Shown here: positions 1 to 12,643 of the stretch, one piece after another
How positions within the stretch are numbered: the stretch's first letter is position 1
Layout of the letters: each line of letters opens with the position of its first letter
Source: Luidia sarsii
Taxonomy: Eukaryota > Echinodermata > Asteroidea > Paxillosida > Luidiidae
Assembly: GCA_949987565.1 (NCBI GenBank)
Contig: OX465109.1
Span: 8,782,163 to 8,846,162, forward strand
DNA length: 64,000 bases
Reading direction: 5' to 3'
Position numbers and translations under genes: made by a program
Notes under the pieces: model-generated
What the model was told of the DNA's origin: nothing
What the model saw: the letters and a program-made list of their open reading frames with translations, nothing else
Databases searched by the model: none

Positions 1-29
1 TTCATTTGCTAAGGTCTTTAGGCACCGTA

Positions 30-345
30 CAGGTACCGGTACATGTACATGTACATACACATGTATGTACATGTACATGTAGACTGCAGTATACGTGTAT
101 GCATTTTTCTAATTGTACAAAAGTATACGTGTACACGTTTACCGGTATGTACAATGTATATGGGTAATTCCATAAATCAGGCCCCTGTGTCGTCTGTATG
201 TAATGTTACAACAACATAATGAACCACGTTTAGGATCACGACCGTGTGCAATGTGCATGACTCTGATAGAGGTGATTATGCACATACATACATTGTACAT
301 GTACATGTACAGTATACGGTACATACACGTGCATGTACAGTATTT
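30..345. repeat. TACATG/TACCGG-rich tract
   Basis: Clusters of the self-complementary words ACATGTAC and ACCGGTAC. Similar clusters occur at 3830-3860, 4100-4175, 7435-7710, 15540-15620, 30140-30260 and 30480-30550. The MYMYMY-type frames they create are not genes. Confidence 0.7.
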
Positions 346-2230
346 CAAGGCAGAGTTCCTATCCCTCTTTCCATCTTGCTTTTTTTTTTTCTTAAGTTTT
401 TTGATCAATTTCCATCCATATTCCTGCTGGAAGAGATAGCGCTCATCCTAGACCCCCTCCCCATTGTCTCTCCAGACAGTCCGCAGAGTCGCAGGGCCAC
501 GGAGATGAGGGCTCTCAGAGATAGTCCCACAGACCGACTCTCTCCCCCCCCCCTCTCTCTCTCTCTCCGTCCGCATCCCCGGAGACTGGCTGTAGGACCC
601 AGTGAGTGCGGGCCTGCAGGGGATTGGTGCACCGTACATGTATATTTGCTGTCCAAATCACGCTGCATACTGTACAGCCTGCTACTGTAGTTAAACTATC
701 CAGTGGAGATGCATGTACATGTGGGCCACACTTTTCTTTTGAACAGGCTCTCAGTAAATGGCTCTGACACTTAGACTGTTCAAAGGGCCAGGACATTTTC
801 GATCATCACAGCTGTATTTTTTTCAGGTCCCTTTAAAGATACATACATTTCTACGGTATCCAAGCCATGATTCTGCCTTAGAGATACATGTTGACATGTC
901 CGTGCAGGTCCTGCTACCGGTAGGATCAAAACATCAGGCCCTCTCAATATTTGAGGGGATACGGTATACAGTTGGGTCATTTGAGTAGGTCAGGGGTTCT
1001 CCTATGCATCCCTGCATCAGTTTGAAGCTAGACCATTCTGTGAGAAAACGAAATGCGAGTGGGTTTGCAGGGCGGAAGCGCAAAGTTTGCTGTGACACTG
1101 CGCTAAAGTCATCTCTTTTTGAGACGGGAGTGTGGCCGTGAAAAGAGCCGGTAGCTCAACATTTTGGGCAGTACCGGTGTCACAATCTCAGACAGGCTCC
1201 CGTGCTGAGTTGAGCCGGGACGTCACTGGCTCACCTCAGCACGTTGCAGCAACGTTCTCAGCGTGCTTAGAGTGCTCAGATGAGTCAGTGAACCAAGCAC
1301 GTGGGGGCACGGCCCTTCATGTGACTGTTGTGTATGATTTTCATAAACACAGTTTGCAAAAGCATATTTTGCTTTTGATTGTATAAACCCTTATTACGGG
1401 GGAACAACTGTAGCATGTTTTCCCCAATGTAAAACTGCAAGTTCTAGGCCTACATGTACATGTAGGTACATGTACTAGGCTCCGTACTGAGCGTTGTTGG
1501 TAAATAACTACGGGTCAACGAACGTGCCTGAAAGCGCTGCATTGCCAATGGCCATATCGACTCAGCGCAGCCTTCAAAATGGACAACTACATATACATGT
1601 ACAATACGCAGTTACGCACTGCGCATGACGTTTTTATAAATCCATAGGGGCCTATATGGTAACGGTCTCATCTGAGCATCTGACCCGGATCAGACCATTA
1701 CACCGGTATGTACATGTACTGGTACAATGTACACTGTCTGTCGTCGTTCGATGGTCTTCTGTTCAGGAGAGGATGCGGTGAAGAGTCCACGCGAGGATTG
1801 ATTTGAAGGCTGAGAGTGAAGACAGCCAGGAAACGGGATCCTCAGACAGGGCCACTGGTATTTTTGTTTTCCCCGTCTGATACGCCAGACATTCATGTAC
1901 ATGTATATTGCAACATTGTCCCGGGGCAGGCTCTCGAGACGAGCACGCAGTGACAACACTGCAGACCCAGTGCAGACTATTTGGAGCCTCGGCCCGGAAG
2001 GATCCGACTCCTTGTTGTTGTTGTTTTTGGGGGGTTTTTCCTTCTTCGTGCTTCCTGCAAAAGAGTCTGAGTACAAGTCAAGTCCATTGAGCTGCATACC
2101 CTCTAGGAAATTCAAGGAAAAGTGGATTGCGATTTAAAAAAAAAAAATCAATTTGAAATTGTTTGTCAAGCAAGTAAAAACAAAATGTTGCAAACTGCTC
2201 TCTGACTTCAATTATCTGCAATACATAAAT

Positions 2231-2397
2231 CTCAAAGGTTCGAGGGCCTGACGTTTTGATCCTACCGGTAGCAGGACCTTTCTCAAAACCTTTCTGCTAG
2301 GATCGAAACGTCAAAGCCTTAGAGAAAGGTCCTCAAAGGCCTTTGCCTTTGAGAAAGGTCCTGCTAGGAGTGAAACGTCAGGCCCTTAAATTTCGAG
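2231..2397. repeat. Hairpin family A copy
   Basis: Family A is built from the word CGTTTCGATCCTAGCAGGAC, a CCTTTCTCAAAGGC segment and their reverse complements. This copy has several alternating arms and ends in the same CTCAAA/CGAG-type termini. A further arm-only fragment lies near 905-960. Confidence 0.7.
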
Positions 2398-2704
2398 ATT
2401 TAAGAATTGGTTGTGTGTGCACGCTTGCAAAATTTGTCAGAAAGTGAATTGCAATTTGATATACTATTTGATGGCTTGCTTACAAAAGAAAGGCCTATCT
2501 ATTACCGTCGCACTGAATGGAAATAGTGAGTCGTGACTCCATAGTGCAATCGTAGTGACTTGATTTTTTTTGGGGGGGGACGCGGGACTGGGACCCGGAC
2601 TCTGGCCTGTTCCACCCGAGAGCAAGGCTGGTGCGGAGGTTCAGAGACTAAGAGACAGATTGAAGACCCAATCACATTGTGGAGGGTGTTGAGGGCAAGC
2701 TGTC

Positions 2705-2775
2705 AGGCTCTCCCTCCCTCCCTCCCTCCCTCCTTCCCTCCTTCCCTCCCTCCTTCCCTCTCCCTCCCTCTCCCC
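2705..2775. repeat. CCCT microsatellite
   Basis: About 70 bp of TCCC/TTCCC units, pyrimidine on the plus strand. Proline/leucine and glycine/glutamate open frames across it are by-products of composition. Confidence 0.85.
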
Positions 2776-3543
2776 ACTCTACGTCCGCTGACACAGCCCG
2801 CGTCTTTGCTGTTTTTCCAGCTTCCCGTTACGCCGTCCCTGGTCATTCCGCTGTTGTCACTCAGGCTGCTAGGCCAGCGTTGTTTACAAAGAACCCAGCC
2901 TGGCCGTAATGCGATTGACACGTCGCCCTCCAACCCCCCTTCCTCCCCCTCAATCCCCCCCCCTACCAAAGAAGCTTTCACCATCACTCGATGCACTCGT
3001 CTCGTCGACGGGGGAAAAACAAAAGTGCAAGTTCGCGCCGGAGACGTTAAGGGGGGGGGGGGGGGGGGGCTTTTCTTTTTTAAACACCATTAGCAGTTTT
3101 TTTATTCCGGGCTCGGGGAAAAGATTCGGAGTGGCTTAATGACTCGGAATCGGCTTTGGGAAAACGGGATAATCCATTTGGGGGGCCGGATTGTACACCT
3201 ACTTTACCTCGCCAATGCGATTACTTCTCCCTCTGCTCAGTCTACAGTGCATGTATACGTGCACTTCCACCGTGTAGTTCAAGTACCTCCCCGCCCGTAT
3301 TTGTTGTCCTAAGATGCCCCGCTCCGTCTGCAAACAAACATGATTCATCCTGCAGCAGTGAGTGGCCCGCGTGATCTCCGCAGCTATTCATTTCCGTTTG
3401 AACAGCCGGAATGGGCTGGCATGAGCACGACAAAGCATTATGGCATTTGTACCTGTACATTGAATGTGCATACATCTGTAGGGCTGAGATACACGCAATC
3501 ACACATGCACATTACTGTACATACATTATGCCCATTTTTGTAT

Positions 3544-3782
3544 CCTTGTGGAGACATTGCTTTGGTTCTCGTGTACTATACCATGCAACCGAGTGAGAAA
3601 CGATGTTTTAAAAATGCTCCCATTTCAACCACATTCACATTTCCCGTTTTTGAGTCATTTCCAAATTTTCCTGAAAACCTTGTGGATACATGTACCTATA
3701 CACCTTTACAATTTCCCTGTGGATACCTATTAAACCTACATGTACATGTACATGTATTGTCTTACGGTAGGTCTCCACAAGG
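3544..3782. mobile_element. Short element with CCTTGTGGAGAC inverted ends, copy 1 (family B)
   Basis: Ends are CCTTGTGGAGAC and its reverse complement GTCTCCACAAGG. The interior shares the segment GATGTTTTAAAAATGCTCCC and flanks with 15744-15935. The size and inverted ends suggest a non-autonomous DNA transposon (MITE). No coding capacity. Confidence 0.6.
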
Positions 3783-4715
3783 CATTAGATTCGTGCCCAT
3801 ATGCACACAACCGGTACATACCGTTACGGTATACCGGGTACATGTACCGGTACATGTATCTCAGCAGTGAAAAGTGATTGGCCGAAAATGCACATGTTCA
3901 AGTACACAAACTGTTTGATTTTTGATGGTCACAATAATATTACGTAACTTGCTCAAGGTTCTAATTTCTGTGTCAGGGCGCAACACTGAACGTGTTTAGT
4001 ACGTTGGCCAGAGAGGGAGCCCTCTAGCTCCCTGCCGCATGCTGTGATGGGTTACTCGCGTAGCACTCAATGTCCATGGACCAGCCTTCATAGATTGGTA
4101 CCTGTACATGTACAGTTGTACAGTGTACATGTACATATACCGGTACATGTTTACATGTACATGTACGTACATGTATCCCTGTGTATAGCAAGAATCTATG
4201 ATATACTGGCATGACTTGGGCAGTGTCATGGATACAATGAAAAGTAATCAATGTAAAGTGTAAACATGCATGTACCGGTACAGTGTGTATGCTCATTCTA
4301 CATGCGGTAGCTAGCATGCATACAAGTTTGCCCGACAGCGCTTGAACTTGTGCCAAAGCTTTCAGCAGATATTTGCCGCCATTTGCATGCCATTCCAAGT
4401 GTTGGGAATACGGTGCATTCCCCAAAGTCCAGACACACACAGAAACCTCAGACATGTATGTAGAGTGAGCAATCTAGAAAAATGTGTAATCAATTGGCTG
4501 CACTGTAAGGGCCTCATATGGGGGATGGGGAGAGAGGAGGTTGAGGTTTGAGAGAAAAACAAACCCATCTTGTCAGAGAGGGAGTCAGAATATTATTTTT
4601 TTTTTTTGTGTGAAAGCCTTTTGTCAGCTTGCAGTAAATCACTCGCTGGCCATGCAAGTTGAAAGAGTCAGATTTCTAATCACATTGCTGGTTTCTCCGG
4701 CAGGCCGTGGGTCCT

Positions 4716-4866
4716 GCAGTCCATTTCACCAAACTCATCGTAACTTACGATCCATTGGAAGACGATGAGCGATGCACAAAAACCATACGGCATATCACAA
4801 CTTACGATGGGTCATCCATCGTAAGTTGAGTCACGATACATCGTAAGGCTTTTTGAAATCCAGCCC
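4716..4866. repeat. Family C palindromic repeat (TTACGATG words)
   Basis: About 150 bp with ends like CATTTCACC / TTGAAATCCA and an interior of alternating CTTACGATG and CATCGTAAG words. Other copies: 14561-14708, 14711-14874, 23868-23940 (partial), 26130-26318 (degenerate), 35670-35820 and 59090-59232 (reverse). Likely a MITE-like family. Confidence 0.6.
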
Positions 4867-4994
4867 AGGAGGAACCAAGCAATTGGAGTTATCACAGTCT
4901 GGCCTTCTGTCAGCCTGGGGAAACCAGGATGTTACTGTAAATTCACACTTTTTCTGTCAAGGGAAATATTTATAGATATTTGGGAGAGGTCTTA

Positions 4995-5386
4995 GAGGGA
5001 GAGCGCAACATTGGTCGAGCTCAAAGAATATCATCCATACGTTGTATGATCCAACATATGCATGACATACATGTAGCACACCTGTGCAAATTTTAGCTCA
5101 ACCCGCTTACCAAAGTCTCGAGAAAAAATAGTGAAAAACCGAGCATCATTTGTTTCACGAAAATGCAGCATTCAATGAAATGTTCCGAAAAATCATTTAG
5201 ATCTAAGGGGCGAGACATACATGTAAGCTTCATATTTACTCTTTTTCTAAAAAAAAGTACAGCATTTTAGACAGAAATATTTCGTGAGGTAACAACCATC
5301 TTCAAACTTTAAAAAGTTTCATGTACGGTAAATCTGTTAACTTTTCTGGGTTTTTTTTTATCGTACCAATGTTGTCTGTAGGGGCT
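4995..5386. mobile_element. Family D MITE-like element, copy 1
   Basis: 392 bp related along its length to 10266-10639. The right end is ACCAATGTTGTCTGTAGGGGCT; the left end is a diverged inverted version. It is flanked by TTA at 4992-4994 and 5387-5389. A 3-bp TTA duplication fits PIF/Harbinger-type integration, an inference. Confidence 0.6.
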
Positions 5387-5724
5387 TTAAAAGTAATCAT
5401 TCCCAAAATGCAGCCTCTGAGGAATATTTTTTCATACATGTAATATAGGCCTACATGTACATGTATATATGTACATGTACAACAATTGAGTCAAACCTAC
5501 ATGTATAAAGTATACTGTATGTTCGTGGTTCCAATAAGTTAACCCTCCCAGGAAATTGAGCTCCAAGAAAGTTTCTCCAGATTCCTTTTCTCAAAGGCAG
5601 AGACATTTCTTCTCTTCTTGGATCAAAACATCTGCCCTTCCCTTCTATAACATAACTGTGGAAGAAACAAATTTAAAAAGGTCCTGAAGGTGGCAAACCC
5701 TCTGGCTTTTCAAGATTGAACTAT

Positions 5725-5760
5725 TTTTTTTTTTTTTTTTTTTTTTTTTGGGGGGGGGGG
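5725..5760. repeat. T then G homopolymer run
   Basis: About 25 T followed by about 10 G. Similar adjoining runs occur near 15181-15218 (C then A) and 3050-3075 (G then T). Low complexity only. Confidence 0.85.
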
Positions 5761-6321
5761 ACGTAATAGATTGGCTGAATCGGTTGAGCGTTTGTGATGA
5801 ACATTAGCGCAGTAATAATGAAGGAATGTTTTTATTTGAGAGATACCCTCGCATGTCTGTGCTGTCTTGCTTCACGAACTTGTCCCTGAAATTAATCAGA
5901 TGTAAAGCTTGACATTAATCTATCCCGTCATCGCAAACTAGATTAGAAATGGGCAACCATGCGTGGTACAATGTATATTCATTACCTTATTGTATTTCTT
6001 TCTTTTTTTCTTTTTTTGCACGCGGAAAGGAGCACGGAGCAGAACGTGTGATTGCGTTTTTACTGTTGTCGTGTGTAGCCATTTGGCTCTTGTGTGAACG
6101 GATACATTGCTAGGCTCGGAGGCCATTTCCCCCCTTCCCCCCCCCCCTCCATCCTCCCCGACCTCTCTCTCCCCCTCCGCCAAACCTTCCTTGAAGGCAG
6201 CCCAGAAAGGCATCCCTCCCCTCCCCCTCCCTATCCTCCTCAGCCGTGACGAGCCGGTGCACGGGAGCGGTTGCCACCGTTCGGTCCCAGCAGTGCTGCA
6301 ACAAGACTGGCCGTCTCAGGG

Positions 6322-6352
<31 letters not shown>

Positions 6353-7742
6353 GTCCTCCCTCGCCTGGGCGATCGGAATCCAAAACCCGAGCTGCCTGCC
6401 CTCCTATTGATCGAGAAATGATACATCCGCCGGCTATAAAACGCCGAGAGAGACAGAGGAGAAGAGGACGGGAATAATAAGAGATCCCCGGACAAAGCTC
6501 CGGGCGGGTCGGAGGGGGCGGGGGTGTGGGAAACGCTCGCAGGCATGTCTCAACTTCCAAGCTTCGTTTCTTCTCTCTCTCTCTCTCTCTCTCTCTCTGC
6601 TTTATTTGATAAACGTGTGCACATTGCCCATCACCTCCCCTCCCGTCTTTGAAAGAAAAAAAGGAATGGGGTCGGGAAAATGAAAAAAAAAAAAATGGTG
6701 ATTGGGGAAAAGGGTTTAGGTTGCATCGTGTCTATCGAAACCTGTTAACTGTGTCGTGATCAACATATCAGGCTGCAAAGTGGAGGCACAGACGAAAACG
6801 GAATTGGAATTCAAAAGAGAAGAGTTAGGATCATTTCATTTTCTTTCAAGTGGAGTCGTACTCCGTTTATGCAAACTTCGAAAGCATCCGCAAATCCATA
6901 TTCAAAAAGGTGTGGCAGAACAAGCTATCAATATAAAAATAAGATTAAAAAAAGACAACTTTGATATGCGCGGCCAAATAAGTACTGAAAGTACTGAAAT
7001 CAAGGTGGAGTATTTCAGACAATGTTTGGCAAGAGCTGTAACTAAAGTAACTGAATTGTAGAACTGCGCCATTGTCAACGGAACAGTGCCCTCATGTGAC
7101 CAGAGGAGGAGAGCCTATGACCTCAACAAACTTTCTACATCCTATCCACAACACCTACAATGACAAAACTCTAGTTTGAATGAAAGTATACAAGATTTAT
7201 TCCTTGATCAAAAACCCAATAATTTTAATAATGCATACAGTAGGTACCGGTACATGTAACATTTATAAGGCTGTTCCTAAGTGCACCATTGTCAGTCTAC
7301 AAATTACCGGTACTAGCCAGAACTTGACCAAATATCAGAAGAAAAAAAACCACAAAAACATAGACATTATGCAAACTAACCTTGTGTGTGCAACTATAAA
7401 GGAATGCACAATTTTGAAGAATTATTGTTAACATACATGTACATACATGTACATGTATGTACACATGTACAATGTCCAGACATGAATACAGGGGGTACAT
7501 GACATGTACAGTACCGGTACGGTACATGTACATGCCGGTACTCATGCAGCTTAGCAAGGTGCCATATTGAAGATACATGTACAATGTACATACATGTACC
7601 GGTGTACATGTACATGTACAGGACAGGTACAATATACCTTGGTACATGTACATGTACATGTACTGTACAATTTACTGGTACAATGTACGTGTACCGTACT
7701 GTACAGGTATGTGCTTGGCAACTACAGGTAATCATCGTTATA

Positions 7743-8115
7743 ATACAACATTAGGAAAATCAGAAAACATCAATGTCCACAGATTTCCTTCTAATTTACA
7801 CTGTTTGCAGTTGGTCATGGATACATGTAGAATCCTCATGTTGAAATCTTACAGTCTGGGATGCTGTACCGTTCTTTTCGAGAAATCTTCACTCAAACAT
7901 CGTCAAATAGTTTATTACGTACTCGTGAGTAATAAACTGTTTCTTACACTACAGAACGGTGCATACATGTAAATCATGTTTTAGCGTATTTCCTCTTTGT
8001 CAAATTACCATTTGAGCTAAAACCTTTGCGGTATTGCTTTGCTGGAGCATTAATGGTTTAACTTACAAACTGAGGGAATCTTTTGACCTTTACCAAATGT
8101 TGTATCTAGGGCCAT
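7743..8115. mobile_element. Family E MITE-like element, copy 1
   Basis: Homologous to 11653-12004 and 18640-18962, with the shared segments GATTTCCTTCTAATTTACAC, TAGAATCCTCATGTTGAAAT and CATTTGAGCTAAAACCTT. The ends resemble TACAACATT and its inverse AATGTTGTA. Confidence 0.6.
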
Positions 8116-8469
8116 TGAATATGGATCCCATATGAACTCACCTTTTGTTTCAAAGTACATGCAAATTTTCTTCAGAGCTTTTCACCAGGACATGATGGCA
8201 TTTACATGTGTTCCCAGGATCGCTGAGGCATGTCGAGGTCATTGCTGGAGAAGGTGGGAATGCACCGGAGTGTGTCATGAGTGAGGAAGGATCCCTGGGG
8301 GGAGGGGGGGTATTATACATAGGAGATGACCCTGGGGGGCAGACTATAGACGAAGACTCTTGAAGAGTGGATGTCCGTGGTCACCGAAGATCCATTGGCC
8401 TGCAGAGGTTTGTTGCCATATGTCGCTGATGTACATGTAGATACCACCATCTTGAGGGACTGTGTTGTG

Positions 8470-9462
8470 TGTTTGTAGCTCCCAATAGCCTCCCATACTT
8501 TTACTATTAGATGAATCTTACCCCATGGGGTTGTAGCTTTCAATGGCCTCCTATACTTCTACTACTAGATGAATCTTACCCCATGGGGTTGTACCTTCCA
8601 ATGGCCTCCTATACTTCTACTACTAGATGAATCTTACCCCATGGGGTTGTACCTTCCAATGGCCTCCTATACTTCTACTACTAGATGAATCTTACCCCAT
8701 TGGGTTGTAGCTTTCAATGGCCTCCTATACTTCTACTACTAGATGAATCTTACCCCATGGGGTTGTACATGAAGCTTCCAATGGCCTCCTGTACATGTAC
8801 TTATACTACTAGATGAATCTTACCCCATGTCAGCATGTGCTTGAAGCTTCCAATGGCCTCCTATACATCTACTACTTGATGAATCTTACCCTCCATGGCT
8901 TGAAGCTTCCAATGGCCTCCCATACTTCTACTTCTGCTACTAGATGAATCTTATCCCATGGGGTGGTAGCTTCCAAAGGCCTCCTATACTTCTACTACTA
9001 GATGAATCTTACCCCATGGGGTTGTAGCTTTCAAAGGCCTCCTATACTTCTACTACTAGATGAATCTTACCCCATGGGGTTGTAGCTTTCAATGGCCTCC
9101 TATACTTCTACTACTAGATGAATCTTACCCCATGGGGTTGTAGCTTCCAAAGGCCTCCTAGATACATGTACAATGTACTTCTACTACTAGATGAATCTTA
9201 CCCCATGTCAGCATGTGCTTGTAGCTCCCAATGGCCTCCTATACTTCTACTACGAGAAAAATCTTACCCATGTGCTTGTAACTCCCAATGGCCTTCTATA
9301 CTTATACTACCGGTACTACACAAATCTTACCCCATGTGCTTGTACATGTTCATGTACCGGTAGCGCCCAATGGCCTCCTATACATGTACTTCTACTACTA
9401 CATAAACCTTACCCCATGTGCTTGTACTGTAGCTCCCTATGGCCTCCCATACCTCTTAACCA
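8470..9462. repeat. 58-bp minisatellite, about 17 units
   Basis: Unit GATGAATCTTACCCCATGGG then GTTGTAGCTTCCAATGGCCT then CCTATACTTCTACTACTA. The period is 58 bp in the cleanest part (8510-8760); later units have small insertions including TACATG words. Open frames crossing it are repeat by-products. Confidence 0.9.
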
Positions 9463-9779
9463 CATGTACAATGTACATTATTGTACACTCAGACACAGAC
9501 TGCACATGCACATGTATGCACATATGCCAAAGTGTCCGCCGTGCCTTACCAGAGTGCACCCTTTAGCATTTCAAACTGCTTGGTATTCACCACTTGGCCT
9601 TGCTCATCATTTCACCCAGGGGACAATCAGGTTTCACACTAGGAGCCACAGCACCGAAGAAACAAGAAGAACTGAAGAAGAAGAAGTAGAAGTAGTAGGA
9701 AAAAAACCCTCCAGGGATTTCAAACAGTGTAGTCTGGGCATGCACAGCAATAGGCAAGCAGAATTGATCGGAGACGCGC

Positions 9780-9825
9780 CCCCCCCCCCCAAACCCACCC
9801 CCACCCCCCCCCCCCCCCCCCCCGA
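9780..9825. repeat. Poly-C tract
   Basis: Runs of C broken by AAACCCACCCCCA; on the other strand a G-run able to form a quadruplex in principle. Confidence 0.85.
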
Positions 9826-10265
9826 TCCTCGTAATTAGAGAAAGTCCCAGATTGGCGAGATAGTGCGCTCTCCCTAAGCACTTACGGTAGCTCGCAGTGT
9901 TTTTTTCCATTCCTCTCTCCATGAAAGAGAGAGAGCCAGACAGTGGAAAGGCGATGCATATATGGAGTTCTACCTTGCGGCTACGGATATGCATGAACCA
10001 GGGGACAGACCGTGTTTCTTACACATCACCACCTTTCAGCGATACTATCTTGATTGTGTCCGGTTTTCCTCCGTTTAGTTTTTTGTTGTTGTTGGTTTAA
10101 CGGAGCCGCGCGAATACTAATCGTTGATGGGTGAGATATTGAACAACGCTGAATGGCTGACTGACACGGTTCAGTCTTTTGTTGGGGGGGGGGAGTTTAT
10201 TCTGTGAAAAATGCAATTTGACCAGAGTGGTGCTTGAATCTGAAACCTGTCAGCATGTGGCCTAA

Positions 10266-10639
10266 AGCCCCTACACAACATTGGTTGATGTCAAAGAATA
10301 GCATACGTTGTCTGACCCAACATATGCATGGAATAGCACACCTTTAAAAATTTCAGCTCAATCCGCCAACCGAGTCTGGAGAAAATCGTGAAAACCGCTT
10401 CATTTGTTTCGCGAAAATGCAGCATTCAACGCGTACTGTTCCGAAAAATAGTTTACATCTCGGTGAGACGTAAACGATTTCTTTTACTCGTTCTCCCAAA
10501 ATACAACATTTTAGGCAGAAATATCTCACTGTGGGGTATGCAAGTTTAACTTTACTTTAAACATCTTCAAACTGTATAAGTTTCATGTTAATCTGTGAAC
10601 ATTTCTGTTTTTGGATCTTACCAATGTTGTGTAGGGGCT
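10266..10639. mobile_element. Family D MITE-like element, copy 2
   Basis: About 374 bp with a perfect 20-bp inverted repeat: AGCCCCTACACAACATTGGT at the left end and its reverse complement at the right. The interior is homologous to 4995-5386. No coding capacity. The flanks (TAA/TGA) are not a clean duplication. Confidence 0.7.
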
Positions 10640-11021
10640 TGAACATACTCGACCGTGTACTCTCACCACACCACCTGAGCAGTCTGGTGCATGCTGGAGT
10701 ACTTTTGCATTGTTTCCGTTTGGTTTTTAGCACGGTTTTCACTCCCGAAGGTGGCAAGCTTCGGAGACAAATACCTGCTGGTGTTCCGTCAAAGTCGTGA
10801 CTGAGGTGGGCCTACCTTACCATGATATGTAGGGGAACACATGTTACCGGTACATGTATGAAGCTTGCAGTTTTATTTCTTGCATTGTCTTAGGTTGTTA
10901 AATACTGATCCAGTCAAAGTTTTCGTTGGCATCTTTGTCATTTTTTTGGCAATCAATTCAATTCAATTCAAATCAGTGTGACAATCATTTATAAGTTGAA
11001 TTCAGATCAGTTGACATCTAA

Positions 11022-11105
11022 GAGCTGGGTAGCTCATATATGGTGAGAGCACTGGTACCCAAAGCCAGAGGTCTTACATGTAGGTTCAAATTCCGTCAAT
11101 TTGTT
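11022..11105 (+). mobile_element. tRNA-derived SINE-like copy
   Basis: Contains GGTAGCTCATATATGG (A-box-like) and GGTTCAAATTCC (B-box-like) about 60 bp apart, followed by a T-rich tail. The same arrangement recurs in several places with the shared flank CCAGTCAAAGTTTT. Confidence 0.5.
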
Positions 11106-11121
11106 CATTGCCTTTTGTTTT

Positions 11122-11185
11122 CAATTAATCAATCAATCAATCAATCAATCAATTAATCAATCAATAAATCAATCAATGCAATTCA
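11122..11185. repeat. AATC microsatellite
   Basis: Repeated AATC/ATCA units with a nearby ATTCA repeat at 10957-10975 and 11178-11205. Confidence 0.85.
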
Positions 11186-11652
11186 ATTCAATTAAATTCA
11201 AATCAGTATGACATTTATTTTATTCAGATGCTAACAATGAGCAGGGTGCAGCTGTTTAGGAATCACATAAAAAGTGGATGAAGCTTTTTGAATCTTTGGT
11301 TGTCTCTATACTGCCTCATTGATTGGGAATCCATTTTAGGAGCTCAGTCAATAACTCACGCGTACGTACGTGTACATGCATGATGTGTGTGCGGCCATTC
11401 TGTGGAGGGCATTAATTTTGTTTGATTTGGAGTAAAAAGTAAAAAAAAACCTGCAGCCGGTTTTTGCACATTGCATTTGCACTGAGCGATTGCAACACCT
11501 GTTGAATGGCCGGCGATTCTGTTTAGAAATTCTTCACCAGCTGTTTGGGCTATGGAGTGATGAATGTTGTCCGATAGTGTGTGTACGGTATGCACCTCCA
11601 ACCAGCTGCTGCACGGCACACCTCTTTGTAGAGATTACAGGGGATAGATTTG

Positions 11653-12004
11653 AAGGCCCACAACAACATTTTGGAAGATTGGAAAACATTGATGTCTACA
11701 CTCCACAGATTTCCTTGTAATTTACACAGTTTGTAGATGGTCATGATAGAATCCTCATGTTGAAATCTTACTGCCTGGGATGCTTTATTTCTCGAGAAAT
11801 CTTCACTCAAACGTCGACATACTCATGAGTAATAAACTATTTCTTACAATTACAGAACGGTGCGAAAACCATGATTTTGTTTGCCTTTGTCTACTTTCTC
11901 AGGATTCCATTTGAGCTAAAACCTTCGCAGGATTTCTTTTTTGGGAATGTGGCAACTACATGTATGGCAATCTTTTGACCTTTGCCGATGTTGTACAGGG
12001 CCTT
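11653..12004. mobile_element. Family E MITE-like element, copy 2
   Basis: About 352 bp with ends AAGGCCC...ACAACATT and GATGTTGTACAGGGCCTT, an imperfect terminal inverted repeat. Contains a TAATAAACTATTTCTTAC core as in the other copies. Confidence 0.6.
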
Positions 12005-12643
12005 TGAAGGTATACAGAAAGCAAAATTAACTTGGGTTAAATAAATCGGTATTGTAAGTGTCTATTATTTTTGAGACCAAAAATGATTAATTTAGCCCAT
12101 AAAATGCTAGATTTTGGTCTGACAATTGTGCCCCTCACTTTGGAGACGAATGTGGTCAGCCTTGAGGTTGTGCGCTTTGCACTTGCCCTGCATTGTCTCT
12201 ATTGTCTATCAGCCGTAAATACCGCACTGTCACATGCGCAGTAGCGCACTTTATCGTCTCAGCATTTCGATCCCCTCGCTCGGCTGCTTTTGGTCTGTAT
12301 GTGACGTCACATGCTCACTGGGGGAATTTTGGGGGGCGGAGCAAACATGGACTTTTTTCAATGTTTTGGGGCGAAATTAGGCGCCAATAAAAATCTAAAA
12401 AATTGATTAGCCTATATTGTGAACATTACCTCAGGAGAGGTTTTAGCTCTTTTTCAAATCCTATTTCTGTAGACCTTTAAGATACATGTACATTGGCAGC
12501 TATGGTTGTTCCACCAAATTACATCCGCATACAGGCCACGCACTCTAGCTGGTTCTGACCACTTCTCAAGGGGTTCCTTCCCCCTGTCTCCCCCCTTGTC
12601 TCCCCCTACTCATCCACCCGCCTCGATTTCCACTCGCTTTCAG

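Larger units (their letters stand above)
1..12643 (+). other. Upstream intron of the plus-strand GALNT gene (partial)
   Basis: The first visible exon starts in mid-codon, so this stretch is taken as intron. I looked for earlier GT27 exons (for example a TFLDAHCE-type motif) and saw none. It contains TACATG/TACCGG-rich tracts, a 58-bp minisatellite, copies of several inverted-repeat families, and long homopolymers. Other stretches show no recognisable content. Open frames here are short and low-complexity. Confidence 0.6.

Noticed and set aside
2560..3093. 177-residue frame on the plus strand
   Set aside because: Spans a CCCT repeat and a G run; no homology recognised.
1..12643. Search for the upstream GALNT exon carrying the DxH motif
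   Set aside because: No matching sequence was found; the exon probably lies left of the window.
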